A stretch of 64,000 nt of DNA, from NCBI GenBank assembly GCA_023053575.1, contig JAKZAP010000003.1:534561-598560 (forward strand). The letters run 5' to 3'. The position numbers were made by a program, and so were the translations under genes. The notes under the pieces were generated by a model, which saw nothing but the letters and a program-made list of their open reading frames with translations, did not search any database and was not told the origin of the DNA. Positions 42,883 to 53,884 of the stretch are shown here, piece after piece; position 1 is the stretch's first letter, and each line of letters opens with the position of its first letter. This DNA is from Branchinecta lynchi. Its lineage: Eukaryota > Arthropoda > Branchiopoda > Anostraca > Branchinectidae.

Positions 42883-45260
42883 AAACTAGGGGAATGCGTG
42901 GGGGGGGGGGGGCAGCTGTCCCCCCCCCACGAAAAATCCGTCGTTAAATTGGCAGTGATTGTCGGTGCGAAGCGAAGCACCGACAACCGATTTTTATCAA
43001 AAAGCTCTGTCGGCAAAACAGGAAGCTTCCCGTTGCGAAATAGACAGCGTTTGTCGGTACGGCACGCTTTAGCATTCCGTATTTAATACCAACAAAAGCT
43101 CTGTCGGTAAAATAGGACACTGTCAGTTGGTAATAGGCAGCGTTTGCCAGTACGGCGCGCTTTAGCATTCAATTTCTGGTAACTACAAAAGCTCTGTCAG
43201 TATAACAGGAAACTTCTTGTTAAGAAATAGGTAGCTTTCGTCGGTTTAGAATTCCGTTTCTGATGCCGACAAAAGCAGCGTTTGTTGGTGCGGAGACGGT
43301 GCGCCGATTCGGTACCGATACGAGCTCTGACAAACACTTTCCTCATTTCGTTTCTGATACCGACAAAAGCTCTGTTGATAAATCACGAAACTTGTTGAAG
43401 GGAATTCGGCAGCGTCTGTCGGTGCATAGATTCCGTTTTTAGTAGTTCAGTTCAGTTCATTTTAATTTCAACATTCCTTAAAACAAGACAACAAACAGAA
43501 CGCTCCCAAGAAGAGCACAACCGTGCCCTGTGCGGGAGTGCACAACTTTTAATCACCTATTACAAACGATGACACACACATTTCTTTTTCTTCCCCCCCC
43601 CCCCTACCCAACCCAACCCTCATCCACTAATAATAATAATGAAATATTCACCTTAAATAAAATTCCAAATAAATATTCCACATTTATCTAACTATCCAAA
43701 AAATAAGTTTTCAATCTATTTTGAAACAAAAACTGGTTCTCCGACTCCCTGATTCTCTCCGGAAGATGATTCCACACCTTCACACCCGAATTCCTCACAC
43801 GAAACCCTCCTCTTGACGACTCTCCAATATCGTTCACCAATAAACTCACATTTCTTGTCTCATACTCGTGGTAATATGCATGATCAACATAAAAATTTCG
43901 AAAATACGATGGGCACAATCCGTTTAGAGTCTTATATACAAATACTCCAGTCTGGTGTTGACTTTTTTACCGGTAACACACATAACGACTTAAAACAATT
44001 AACCGTATCACTACAGTTCAGACGTTCACCTAAAATACGAAGAGCTTTATTTTGCACAATCTGCACTTTCTTAAAATTTGACTCAAAATTACATGCATAA
44101 ACAGAACATCCATTCGTTAAATAAGAATGGATTAAAGCATAATAAATAAAGGTAATAGCTCTGACAAAACGCTTTCCTCATACCGTTTCTGATACCGCAC
44201 AGAAGCTCTGTTGGTAATCGAAAGTTTCTTGTCTGAAAATCACAATTTTTTGTCGGTGCGGTGATGATACCGGTAAAAGCCTTGTCGGGAAGTCAAGCCA
44301 ATGGTCGGAAGAGATCCTGATATCCGTTGTTTTTCATTTTTCGATAGGCTACGGTGACCGTCTTGTCGGTAAAATGAGAAATCTCTTTTTCGTTCTGTTC
44401 ACATCTTGAATGGATAAAAATCGTGTCGTTAAATTCAGTAACTGTGTATTCGTCAGTGCGAAGATTTTTTCGTGTGATGGCTGGAATATTCTTGTCGGTA
44501 AATCCGAAAATGGTTCGGGTACAAGCACTAAACAAACACTTCTTCGTTCCTTTCTGTTCCTTGGCGGCAAACTGGCTACACCGGCACACCTGTTTGCTTG
44601 GTTTGTTCTTGGACGATTTCTCTGTTCCCACCCGCAAACTGCCCTTTTGGGTCGATCTGGCTGTAGATGGTACAGTCAATTCGGGAAATAGCCCACTTTA
44701 ATCAGTGACTTGTGAGTTTCAAATTCCCGTCAGTTATACCCCCACCAACTCTGCCCACCGAGGTTGGATCAAGCCAGGATCGCCAAGTTTATCTCAAATG
44801 CTCAACCCGTTTGGTCCGTAAGCGTTTAAGAAGTGTCCAGGACCCACCTTCCCCCACAGCACTACCACCATGCCTAGAAGAAGTTCGGACACATAAATGG
44901 CATATTTGAGATCTGTTTCTACCATCCATCAAGCAACATTCGAATCGGACCATTTCCGAAAAATCCCCCCCCCCCTCCCAGTCCAACCTTCACCCCACAG
45001 ACGTCAGATCCGGTTTGGGCCTCAAACTACATATCTAGGTCCCATGAACTTATACCTTTTAAGTTTCATCCCAGTCACCCTTTTCGTTTGGCCCCTACTG
45101 GTATTGCAATATTTCCGAGACCTCCTTGCAAGTCTGTTCTCGGGGACGGATAAATTGAACATCTTGGACAAGTTTCAGTCGAATCCGAGCCCTTTCCGGG
45201 ACACATGAATCCGTTTAGTTTTTGAAGAGTATCACAAAGTTACCGTGACCCCTACCTTTC
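42883..45260 (-). mobile_element. composite family C element, copy 2, with nested LINE
   Basis: Starts CCAGTGGCGAAACTAGGGGA, then poly-G and poly-C runs (42901, 42918) and the inverse of the ACCGACAAG repeat (AAAAGCTCTGTCGGTAAAAT and CGTTTGTCGGTACGGCACGC) through 43440. A LINE occupies 43442-44160. The array resumes to 44420, followed by the KEQKGTKKCL segment and family B-like core repeats to 45260. Inverse of 38720-39740. Confidence 0.75.
43442..44160 (-). pseudogene. LINE C-terminal fragment nested in family C
   Basis: - strand from 44110: CNFESNFKKVQIVQNKALRI, then after frame changes YYHEYETRNVSLLVNDIGES and SRGGFRVRNSGVKVWNHLPE, ending RLKTYFLDS at 43688. This is a typical LINE C-terminus (H.YETR....SR.GF..RNSG..VWN.LP). 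About 240 bp of 3' UTR ends in AATGAACTGAACTGAACTA. Confidence 0.85.
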
Positions 45261-46137
45261 ACTCAGAGTTGTCAAATTTCTTTCGGACACAGAAACAGCA
45301 AATTTAGGGCATCTGCCCCCATCAGCCATCAAGTTTCGTAAAACTGAATTGCCCGTTCACTTAACCTGTAACCTTTCGAACGGGTGATCGGATTGGAATA
45401 AAACTTAATAACTGAATAGATTATATATCTTTGATGTCCCGTTGAAGTCTTGACCGGATTCGGTAGCCTGGGGGAGTTGGGGGGGGGAGAGACCGGAAAT
45501 TTCACGAAACGGTTAGAATGGAGGGATCGGAGTGAAACTTGCTAGGAAGAACAAGCATCTGCTCTAGATAAATCGTTTAGACAATTGTACTCTCGATCCG
45601 GACACTTACGGGGGTGGGGGTGGAGGGGGTTTCCCGGAATTCCAGTGATGGCGGTTTTGGGATTTTTACGGCGAAACTTGCCAGGCATATCAGGGACCCG
45701 ATCAAACCAAAAAAATTCGTCGATCTGATAATCGTGGGGGGAGTGGAGGTTGGCGAATCGGGAATACTGAGTCATGCGTAACTTTGGAATGGGTGATCGG
45801 ATTCGAGTAAGATTTAAGAATGAACAGAGGACATTTCTCTCGTGATCTTTTTAATATCGGGAACGGATCCAACAACTAATGGGGGGGGGGGGGAAATCTC
45901 GGAAATCTCGAGAAACGGTTAGAATGTAGCACTGTCTAAAGTCGGTTTCGTGGGCTATCTCAAGATCAGATACCATGGTAACTGCGAAAACGATTTTAGA
46001 CCGTGGTATTAGACACCGTGGGGATCGGAGTGAAACTTGCTGGGAAGAACAAACATTTGCTCCATGTAAATCTTTTACACAATTGGACTGGATCCGGACA
46101 CGGGGGGGGGGGGCAGTCATACATAAATCCTCAATTT

Positions 46138-46215
46138 TTGGGCATGGTGCCCGAACGTCTGGGCATGCCCCAACGTATGGGCATGGCGCCATGCCCTGCA
46201 GCATGGGCATGGTAC
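46138..46215. repeat. GGGCATG / CATGCCC palindrome cluster
   Basis: GGGCATGGTGCCC, GGGCATGCCCC, GGGCATGGCGCCATGCCC and GGGCATGGTACCCC occur within 78 bp, giving a strong nested hairpin. Confidence 0.85.
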
Positions 46216-46869
46216 CCCTGTGAAATTTGGTTAAACTAACACTGGCTACATACCTAAATAGGGTCTTCTTCCTGTCCTAGATCAAAAGATACCTGATTTC
46301 ACCTTCTATCCAACCTCATTTTCCAATTTTCAAAATGTTAGAGCCCTTCCAAGATACAGAGAGTTTTGTGGAGGCCACTTCTCTTCTAGTGGGTTTATCC
46401 TATCCTTTTTCAGAAAAGTGCTGCTAGGTAGCATGGATGAGCCAAGCTTTTCAATCTGTTCACTGGAGCAAATATTTTCTTTAGATTGTTTGCCTTTTAT
46501 TGTATTTATTTTGAGTGATTTTTGAGCAGAGGACATTTCTCTCTGGTGATCTTTTTCATTTTCGGACCGAATCCGGCAACTATTGGGGGATGGGGGGAAA
46601 TACTTGACCCACTTAGACTGGTGTAATCGGGATCGAACTTTGTGGGAATAACAAACAGATGCTCTGGATTAAATCATTTACAGAACCGGATTGGCTCCGG
46701 GCATTGTGGGTGGAGTTGGAGGGGTTCTGGGATTCCGTGATCGTGAGTTAAAGTACTTCCGGATGTGCTAGGACGATGAAACTTCGCTGGAATATTAGAG
46801 ATTCGAAAAGATTTGCTTAGAAATCTTCACTTCCCAAATCCGATAATTCCTTAAATTACCAATTTTGAC

Positions 46870-48370
46870 CGCAAAGTAAGAAAAATATTTTTAAGTAATA
46901 TACAATAAAAACTTAAGAGTAAAAGTTCTTACGACATGGATGGATTGCATTCTAATCACCTTTAGTGGATGTCAGCTAACAGCATGATTTGATTTCCATG
47001 CTTTTTACTATTATTTTGAAAACCGGTATTATTCCTAGTAGTTTTAAAAAGCCGACAACAATCCCAATTTTAAAGAAAGGTTTTAATTTAAATGATCGGA
47101 AGTCATATAGGCCAATAACTACATCATACCAACTTAGTAAACTTTTTGAATTGGTCCTTTTACCACATCTGATTATTTGTAACCAAGGTTTGAACCAGAT
47201 AGGCTTCCGTAAAGATTTAAATATTGATGTTGATCATAGTGTCCTAGCTCGTATTTTAAGTTTGTCAAAGTTTTTGAATAGAGTTTTTATTTTAGCATTA
47301 GATAGTGTCAGCACATGATACCACTATTCATTCGTGGGCTTTAGCATCTCTCCTGCGTAATGGTGTTCCCCCTTCAGTTGTTTTGGTTTTGCGAAATTGG
47401 TTTTCTTCTCATATCCGAGTTGCATGGAAAGGAGAATTTTCTGATTTTAATGTTGTTTTAAATAGGGGTCTGAGGCAAGGTGGAATTCTGTCACCGACGA
47501 TTTTCAATATTACTTTAGCTGCATGTTTAGATAATATCCCTATTTCTTTTCTTTTTAATTCTAGATCGTTTCTGTCAAAGGTTGCTTATGATGATGATAT
47601 TCTTTTAATAAGTCGGTCTTTGAAATTCCTTCATATTAATGTTGATTATGTTTGCCAAGTTTTTAAAACCCACGGATTGCTTTTATCTCCGCATCCCAGC
47701 TTCTTGTTTTGGGTATAAATTTTTCTGATTTAGTGCAGTCTATTTTTATTAAGATTGATGATTTTATTTTGAAACCATTTTTTTCTCTAATATACTTAAG
47801 TTTGCCTATTAGTTCGTCAATGGTACTAACTCGTTCTTTGATAATAGCTGATCTAGAAAAAAGGAATTGCGAGAAGTTTTGGTAGTATTGTTTGCCTAAG
47901 AGATTATCTGTCTAAGAAGCGACTGGCAAAGATTTTAAATAGTGTAGTTTTACCACATGTTTTACTGGGTTCTCCTTTTTTGCCATATTTTTCTAAAGGT
48001 AATTTAACTTCCCTGAAAATAACTTTTTTTAAATTTGGGAAATTCTTATGTCGTATCTCGAAATTTGAATCTTCTTCTTTGATGATGAAACATTATAACA
48101 TAAAAAATCCGGTTGAAATCCTGAAGCAGAATCACGCTAAGATCATGATTAAGCTTGATAGCCTAAAGCATAACCTGGGTCAAGGTTTGAAATAGATTGT
48201 GTTTGTTAGTATGGTATGTTCTTTTTTATTTGTTTTTCTAAAAATTTGTTGAGTATTTGATTGTGCAAGTGTCGGGCCACGTGTAATGTATTTTTTGGCC
48301 GTGTTGTATTCTTATTTCTTTTTTATACTCGCCAGCTTTGGCGGTCAGAAATAAATGAAATGAAATATGC
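46870..48370 (+). pseudogene. LINE RT fragment with decayed catalytic box
   Basis: + strand: DMDGLHSNHL (about 46933), then KTGIIPSSFKKPTTIPILKK and DRKSYRPITTSYQLSKLFEL, NQIGFRKD, a frame change near 47300, RGLRQGGILSP, and VAYDDDILLIS where YADD is expected (A replaced by D). The C-terminus KFGKFLCRISKFESS and HYNIKNPVEIL is near 48030-48110. It ends AATAAATGAAATGAAAT, a microsatellite tail, at about 48350-48366. It splits family B element B3. Confidence 0.85.
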
Positions 48371-48767
48371 ATTTTCAGAATGCCCATCAGTTTTGCCTCG
48401 ATGGATTTGCTTACAAATGAAGTTCTAGCTCCCTTAGTGTGCGCATCTCAACCGTTAAGGTGAAACTGACTTTTGATCAATCAGTACATCTTAACCCAAG
48501 TGCCATACGAGCTTACAGCTCTTGTTAGATTTAACGACACAGTAAATAGTATGACAGAAGAGAAAAATTCACAAGGTTGAACCAATTAATTTAGAATGTG
48601 TATGTCTTAAATGATTTTCTGCGATGCCGGTTTAAAAAATACCTTCAGTTAGCGTTCTGATCAGTGAAAAACGACCAAAGATCTATTTGCGAGTCTACGT
48701 ATGAACTTCCCAAATATTAATTTTTACGAATATGTTGATTATATGCTTTGGTCGAAGTAAATACTTC

Positions 48768-48872
48768 GCTCCTGGAGAGGACGCCATCGCTAGGCTGAAA
48801 TGCCATCTGGTGGGCACCTATGTAACTTTTAATGGAACTACCTGAAGTGGATCATCCTTTTCCCGGAAGATG
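48768..48872 (+). pseudogene. LPGAT1: decayed duplicate of LPGAT1 exon 3
   Basis: Over about 100 bp it matches exon 3: GACGCCATCGCTAGGCTGAA then ATGCCATCTGGTGGGCACCT, and later AAGTGGATCATCCTTTTCCC. An insertion of about 10 bases (near 48835-48845) gives a stop (TGA) and shifts the frame. The FPEGG motif is lost (GGAAGATGACC). There is no acceptor tract of the kind seen before exon 3. Confidence 0.9.
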
Positions 48873-49109
48873 ACCCGAAATTGGGTCGTTAATTAGGATG
48901 GGAGTTTTACTGGCATATGTCGTGCAGGTTTGGATGCGGAAAAGCCTTACCTTGTCCGAGGAAACCGAAAGGCAAAAAACTGTTGTGACTTTTGTATCAT
49001 GTAAACTTTCACAAAATAACAGTTATCTAAAAATCTACTGTCAGTATTAGACTATAAAAAGTGGATGATTGGAAAAAAAAATGGATGAAGGAACCACTTT
49101 CATTTTCAG

Positions 49110-49246
49110 GGCAAGCAAGCTAGAGAAGACGCCATCGCTAGACTGAAATGCCATCTGGTGGACACCTATGTAACTCTTAATAGGAAGTGGATCGTCCTTT
49201 TCCCGGAAGGTGGCTTTTTGAGGAAAAGAAAACCCATTGCGCAAGG
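49110..49246 (+). CDS. LPGAT1: LPGAT1-like acyltransferase, exon 3 with FPEGG motif
   Basis: Acceptor CTTTCATTTTCAG ends at 49109 and donor GTGAGT starts at 49247. Exon 2 ends in phase 0, and this exon reads GKQAREDAIARLKCHLVDTY then VTLNRKWIVLFPEGGFLRKR, ending in phase 2. FPEGG is the substrate-binding block of PlsC-type acyltransferases in the LPGAT1 variant (FPEGGFLRKR). Together the three exons encode roughly the first 186 residues. The remaining exons were not recognised anywhere up to 64000 and probably lie beyond the window. Confidence 0.9.
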
Positions 49247-49357
49247 GTGAGTAAGGTTTTCCTTTCTTGTTAGTTGATTCAGTAGTAAGAAAAATCCAGC
49301 CGAACAGACATTGGACTGGAATTCCAGCCAGGATTTTTGGCACCATCATCCATCATT

Positions 49358-49543
49358 AGTTGCGCTTTTGCAGATAACATGGTTTCTGTTACCACGGTAA
49401 CTGGATCTGCAATTAGTCGTTTTTGCAGTTACAGTGGTATCTGACACCACTGTCTAAAGTCGGTTTCATGTGCTATCTCAAGATCAGATACCATGGTAAC
49501 TGCGAAGATGATTTTAGACCGTGGTGTCTGCAATTACGCAACT
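49358..49543 (+). mobile_element. short family E element retaining an empty family A site
   Basis: Ends AGTTGCGCTTTTGCAGATAA and GTCTGCAATTACGCAACT are inverted repeats, flanked by ATT on both sides. It contains AATTAGTCGTTTTTGCAGTT uninterrupted at about 49409-49428, exactly where element A2 sits in the copy at 24255. Confidence 0.85.
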
Positions 49544-50648
49544 ATTATTTTGTAAAAAGTTGAGATTGCCGCCGGGGGAACAAATTGTCTCTTATGTGAC
49601 ACTGCAAAACGGATTCGCAAATCAGCTTGGGCTGAAGGAACACCTAAATTGTCTCTTCGCACCATAACACCTTTAGAATGGAATCTGTTCTACGGGTGGA
49701 AACCAAACCTTAACTTATTATTTTTTGGTCCGTGACGTCATGAAAGAAATAGGGAAATTGGATTAAATTAATGTTGCAGAAATCAGAATATGTATTTGCA
49801 TCTAAATATATAGAGCCGAGCGGCCAAGCGAGGAACCGAACGCCTTTACACTCATATACTGTTCTAGGGACAATCAATTCCGTTAGTTAATGGAAAATAT
49901 TGACTTTTCGTGTGACGTCACGAGTGAATATAGTCGGCTATAGTTTAGTCAACAATATTCCTCGAGGGGTGGTCACTTGGTTCTGTCATGTACACGCTTC
50001 GGCTGCTCAGTAATTGACTAGACGGTATATTCTGGCACTCAAGGTTTGGTTCTTTTGGATTCTCGTACGATCCATCATTAATTTTGTTAGTCAGATAAAA
50101 ATGCCAATGAATGTGCCGATATAGAATGTTGCAGAAAAGACAAAACAGAAGGGAAAATCCAAGACAGAACTAAACATGCTTAAATAAGGTCTTACAAATG
50201 AACTAAGCTTGGCGCAAATCTGCAGCCACATTGGATCTGCAACACTGTACATTTGTGAAACATAGTGAATACGAGTCCATATAGGCAGATCTAACATGTG
50301 TTTTGCAAATTTCTGCATTTTCAAAGTTCGGATTCCGGCTCACACTTTCGAAGCTACTCTCAATATTTGTTTACCTGGTAGTGGCAGCGGTTAATGTTAA
50401 GAGTCGGAATTTTTGTATAGCAAATAAACGGGTATTCTCGACCTTCCCGGGGACTTCCTCGTTTTCATCATTTGCCTCGTATTCACGGGAGTCACCACGG
50501 ACGGGGAATGCTCCGATTATTGCCACCGCCATCAAAAGGGAATCCTTTTTGTAGGGGAGTCAATTTTGGGAGTTGCTGATGTGGTTGGTTTTTGAAAACA
50601 TATATTAGGGATGGCTAAGAAGAATTTCTGAGATTAGTTAAGTTATTT
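49544..50648. other. mostly unassigned region
   Basis: A short piece at 49600-49640 (CAGCTTGGGCTGAAGGAACA) matches the end of the SINE-like repeat at 14165. Nothing else recognised. Confidence 0.45.
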
Positions 50649-51630
50649 TTGGGATCAAAACGTAAGTGGAGGGATACCTATGACATCGCAAAAGTTGTCC
50701 GTCTGTAAGCACGTTAACTCTCGAAGGGAATGAGATATTTTGATGAAGCTTGGTGTGAGGATTCTTTGGGTCGTCGGACCAGTCAAGTTCGTAGATGGGC
50801 TTTGTAGCCCTACATTTAGGGGTGGGGGAGGGGGTTCAAATTAAGGGGCAAACAAAATATTTTGAAACAGCTAATTTGATAGTAGATTATGGGGTAAGAA
50901 GACATGCTGACCACGATGGTGAAGACCATTTTGTCATCGGACAAGTAGTTCGCCCGGAATCCGGCCAAAACCGGAAAGTTTGTTAAAAGTAAAAGTTTTA
51001 TTTGAAGTTGAATAAATGTTCGATTTAAGGGTAGGAAGACATGCAGAGGACGATGGTGAAAACCATTTTCTCGACGGACAAGTAGTTCGCCCGGAATCCG
51101 GCCCAAACCGGAAAATTGTTAGAAGCTTAAGTTTTATTTCTAGTTGATTAGATAACCGATTTAAGGGTAAGAAAAGATGCTGAATCAGTGTTTGACAATC
51201 ATATTTCACCCGGAAATATAGTTCGACCGGAATCCGGCTGGAGTCGGAAAATTTGTTATAAGTTAAATTTTTATTTGAAGTTGATTAGATGTTCATTATT
51301 GGGGAAAGAAGATACCCCGAGTTCGTTTTTGAGCTTTCTTTTTTCCCCGGACAAGTAGTTCTGGAGTTCGGCCGAAACCAGTAAATTGGCAGAAGTGGCA
51401 GGAAGTTTTCGTCAAAGTAGATATGACTTATAGGGGTAAACACACATGCTGAATCCATATCTGAACTTGGTTTTCTCAGAGGACTAGCTATTTGGCCTTA
51501 ATCTGTTTCTGAATTTTAATTGTAAAAATGTTTTACGTGTCTGGCGATGACTGGATCTGGCTAAGACAAGACCCAGTTGTCTGGATCAGATGTTGAATTT
51601 TTGGGATCCCATCGAAACCTTTGGTCTTGT
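50649..51630 (-). mobile_element. family A pearl-like element A5
   Basis: + strand start TTGGGATCAAAACGTAAGTG (two C lost from the palindrome), one remaining GTCCGTCTG unit of microsatellite, about five core units, and end TTTTTGGGATCCCATCGAAA then CCTTTGGTCTTG. The loss of the terminal palindrome may have immobilised this copy. Confidence 0.85.
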
Positions 51631-53884
51631 TATTAAGGCTGTGATTTTTTTGTAGTGAGAAGAAAAATTAAATAAAACAAATGAGAATAAAAACCAGTGA
51701 TGATAAGGTGGACAATGGCATTTGCAGAGTAATTACGATCTGAATATTTTCTTTCGAAAACTTTCTAATACGAGGATTTCCTGTATTCTCGTTGTTTTCC
51801 GTCTCATTGTTTCCCGTGGAGCCTCCAGGAACAAACACCCTCTATTCTCGGGGTTACCTTCGACCCCCCAAGGAGTCCCCGGAGAATGGCGAAAAGGTTC
51901 TTATGTGACAGGTCTTCACGACGAAGGTAGGAGGTTGGATCATGCCCATAATGATAGAAAAATACCGGATTTCGATCCGGACGCTATGTCAGGTTCCAGG
52001 ACATTCTACATTTTCTGGCGGTTTATTTTTATTTGTCTTATTTATTCGAACTACGAATCGAGCAGTTATGGTAAAAAATTAAAAACAATAATAAACACAG
52101 GCATTCAAATAAAATACAAAGGGGGAGAAAACAAAATATCAGCACATCAACCTGGGGAGATCTGCTCATCGACCACTGCACTTAAACCGCATAAGCAGTT
52201 GCTAAATGCTATGTACTGGTATAGCAGTGTATCTCTGTGACTCTGTTGACATTTTCGATGCTATTTTTTCCTAACGAAGAATTTTTGAAAAAATAAAGTG
52301 AATTAAATTGAGCCACGACAGGATTAAAACAGATTACTGCTTATCTCCCGCGGCTGACTTGCTGATATATTGTTTTGTAATTTCTTACCATAGTTGGTCG
52401 TTTCTTAGTTTAAATAAACAAAAATAAATCGCGAGAAGATGATGGTGAATTTTTGTTTTGCACTGAAACAAGAAAAGGACATGGTTCACTATGAGGAAAA
52501 AAATCCTCCAAGCTTTCGATAGCGAGGCGAGTGAACAAAATCAGTAAAAAGGAAGAAGAAAGAGACCTTTTCAAAAAACTTTTTAAAAGAATGTGTGCTG
52601 TTCCTGGCCTAGACATATAGTACGAAAGAAAATTTACAAAATAATGTGACTAGCCATTCAGATGACCATTACACAAATACTCAGTTTATTACAAACTTTG
52701 TGTTTTAGTATAAAAGTAGCCTATAAGACATTCATAACATTAAAACAACCCAGAAATCTCTGAACTACATATTAAAATGCCATTAGTGAAAAATGCATAC
52801 ACCTGTGGGGCAGCGTTTGCAGAACCTGGCAACCGCCTGCTTAACAAGTTACTCCTACCAGCCTGTCACAATACGCATTTCATAGAACTCCTTTCAGATT
52901 AGTTCTTTTTTAACCGCTAGATGTGCTAGCATAAAGTAAACAGTGACATGGTACTTCTTGGTGTACGTTTATCCAGGTTTCCTTGGCCATTTCAATTCCT
53001 CTTAGGCGTACCCAGGTTTATAATGCCTTTGTCCCCACTTGTGCTCTGTTCAACTCTGTCGAGTCTGTCGTTCCTGGCTTCCGATTTTTTCCACGGGTCT
53101 AATGCGCGACTCGGTGTGAACCGAAGGCCTAGTCGCGTATTCCCCCTGCAGCTAACTTATACCAAGATATCACGTGTGATTGTTATTGTTTCTCTGGCGT
53201 ATCTGGCGGCACTTCGCCATTGGATTATTCGCCATTTATGAGGGGCGTATAAGTCTGCATTTGGGGAACCGCTATTCCTAACGAAACCTACTTATGGCGC
53301 CTAAAAGCCAGGCTTAACCACCCAGAGTTTCTCTTCCGGATCCCAGATATCTGTTTCCGTCGAGGCATCTCCGGAAGATGATGCTGGTTGGACGTCTGAC
53401 ACGTCAGATTCAAGAAATCTGGAAGGATGCCATACAGGAATACGTTTAGGAAAGATAATATGGGGTCCGAAAGTGGAGATAGATGGGGTCCGAAAGTGGA
53501 GATTGATTGGGAGGCGCGAGATGAGCGAAAGGGACATCTGCGATGTTTTGAATAATACCAAAATTTACGGTCCTCTTTTCATGGAATCGGGGAGAGATGG
53601 TTTGACTGCGCGGAACATCCGGATATCTGGTGAAGCTTGGCCATAGTTATCTGACTGCCAGTATCCACTTGCGAGTCAGAACATGTAATTGGGGATAAGG
53701 AGTTGGCCAAGCTGCACTCTGCAGGCAAGGTGACATGGAACTGGCTCTGACGAGTCCTATCGTCCATTCCCTAGCCGCCAAGTCTTTTTAGCTTTCTAAT
53801 TTCTCCGGTTCTCTACAGAAGATATATTAATTGTCTTCTTCTGTAGTTTCATAACTCGTCTTGTACCAAAAGACAGAATGAGTT
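51631..53884. other. unassigned region downstream of the mucin-like gene
   Basis: Includes the 3' flank of the - strand gene. A TTTATT (AATAAA on the - strand) lies at about 52684, but its use as a poly(A) signal is unproven. GGGGTCCGAAAGTGGAGAT is repeated in tandem at about 53462-53505. A 172-aa + frame at 51722-52240 has no recognisable domain. Confidence 0.4.

Larger units (their letters stand above)
45365..48526 (-). mobile_element. family B element B3, interrupted by a LINE
   Basis: Antisense B core units: CGAACGGGTGATCGGATTGG at 45378, GAGGGATCGGAGTGAAACTT at 45523, poly-G at 45882 and 46102, and further units to about 46830. The AACAAG end survives at 48526 as TGCCATACGAGCTTACAGCT then CTTGTT. 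LINE sequence lies between. The ACGG/hairpin end was not found at the left. An E-family fragment (CAGATACCATGGTAACTGCG) sits inside at 45960-46020. Confidence 0.65.

Noticed and set aside
51722..52240. 172-codon + frame
   Set aside because: It has no recognisable domain, no visible splice or promoter context and mixed composition. It could be part of an unknown repeat.
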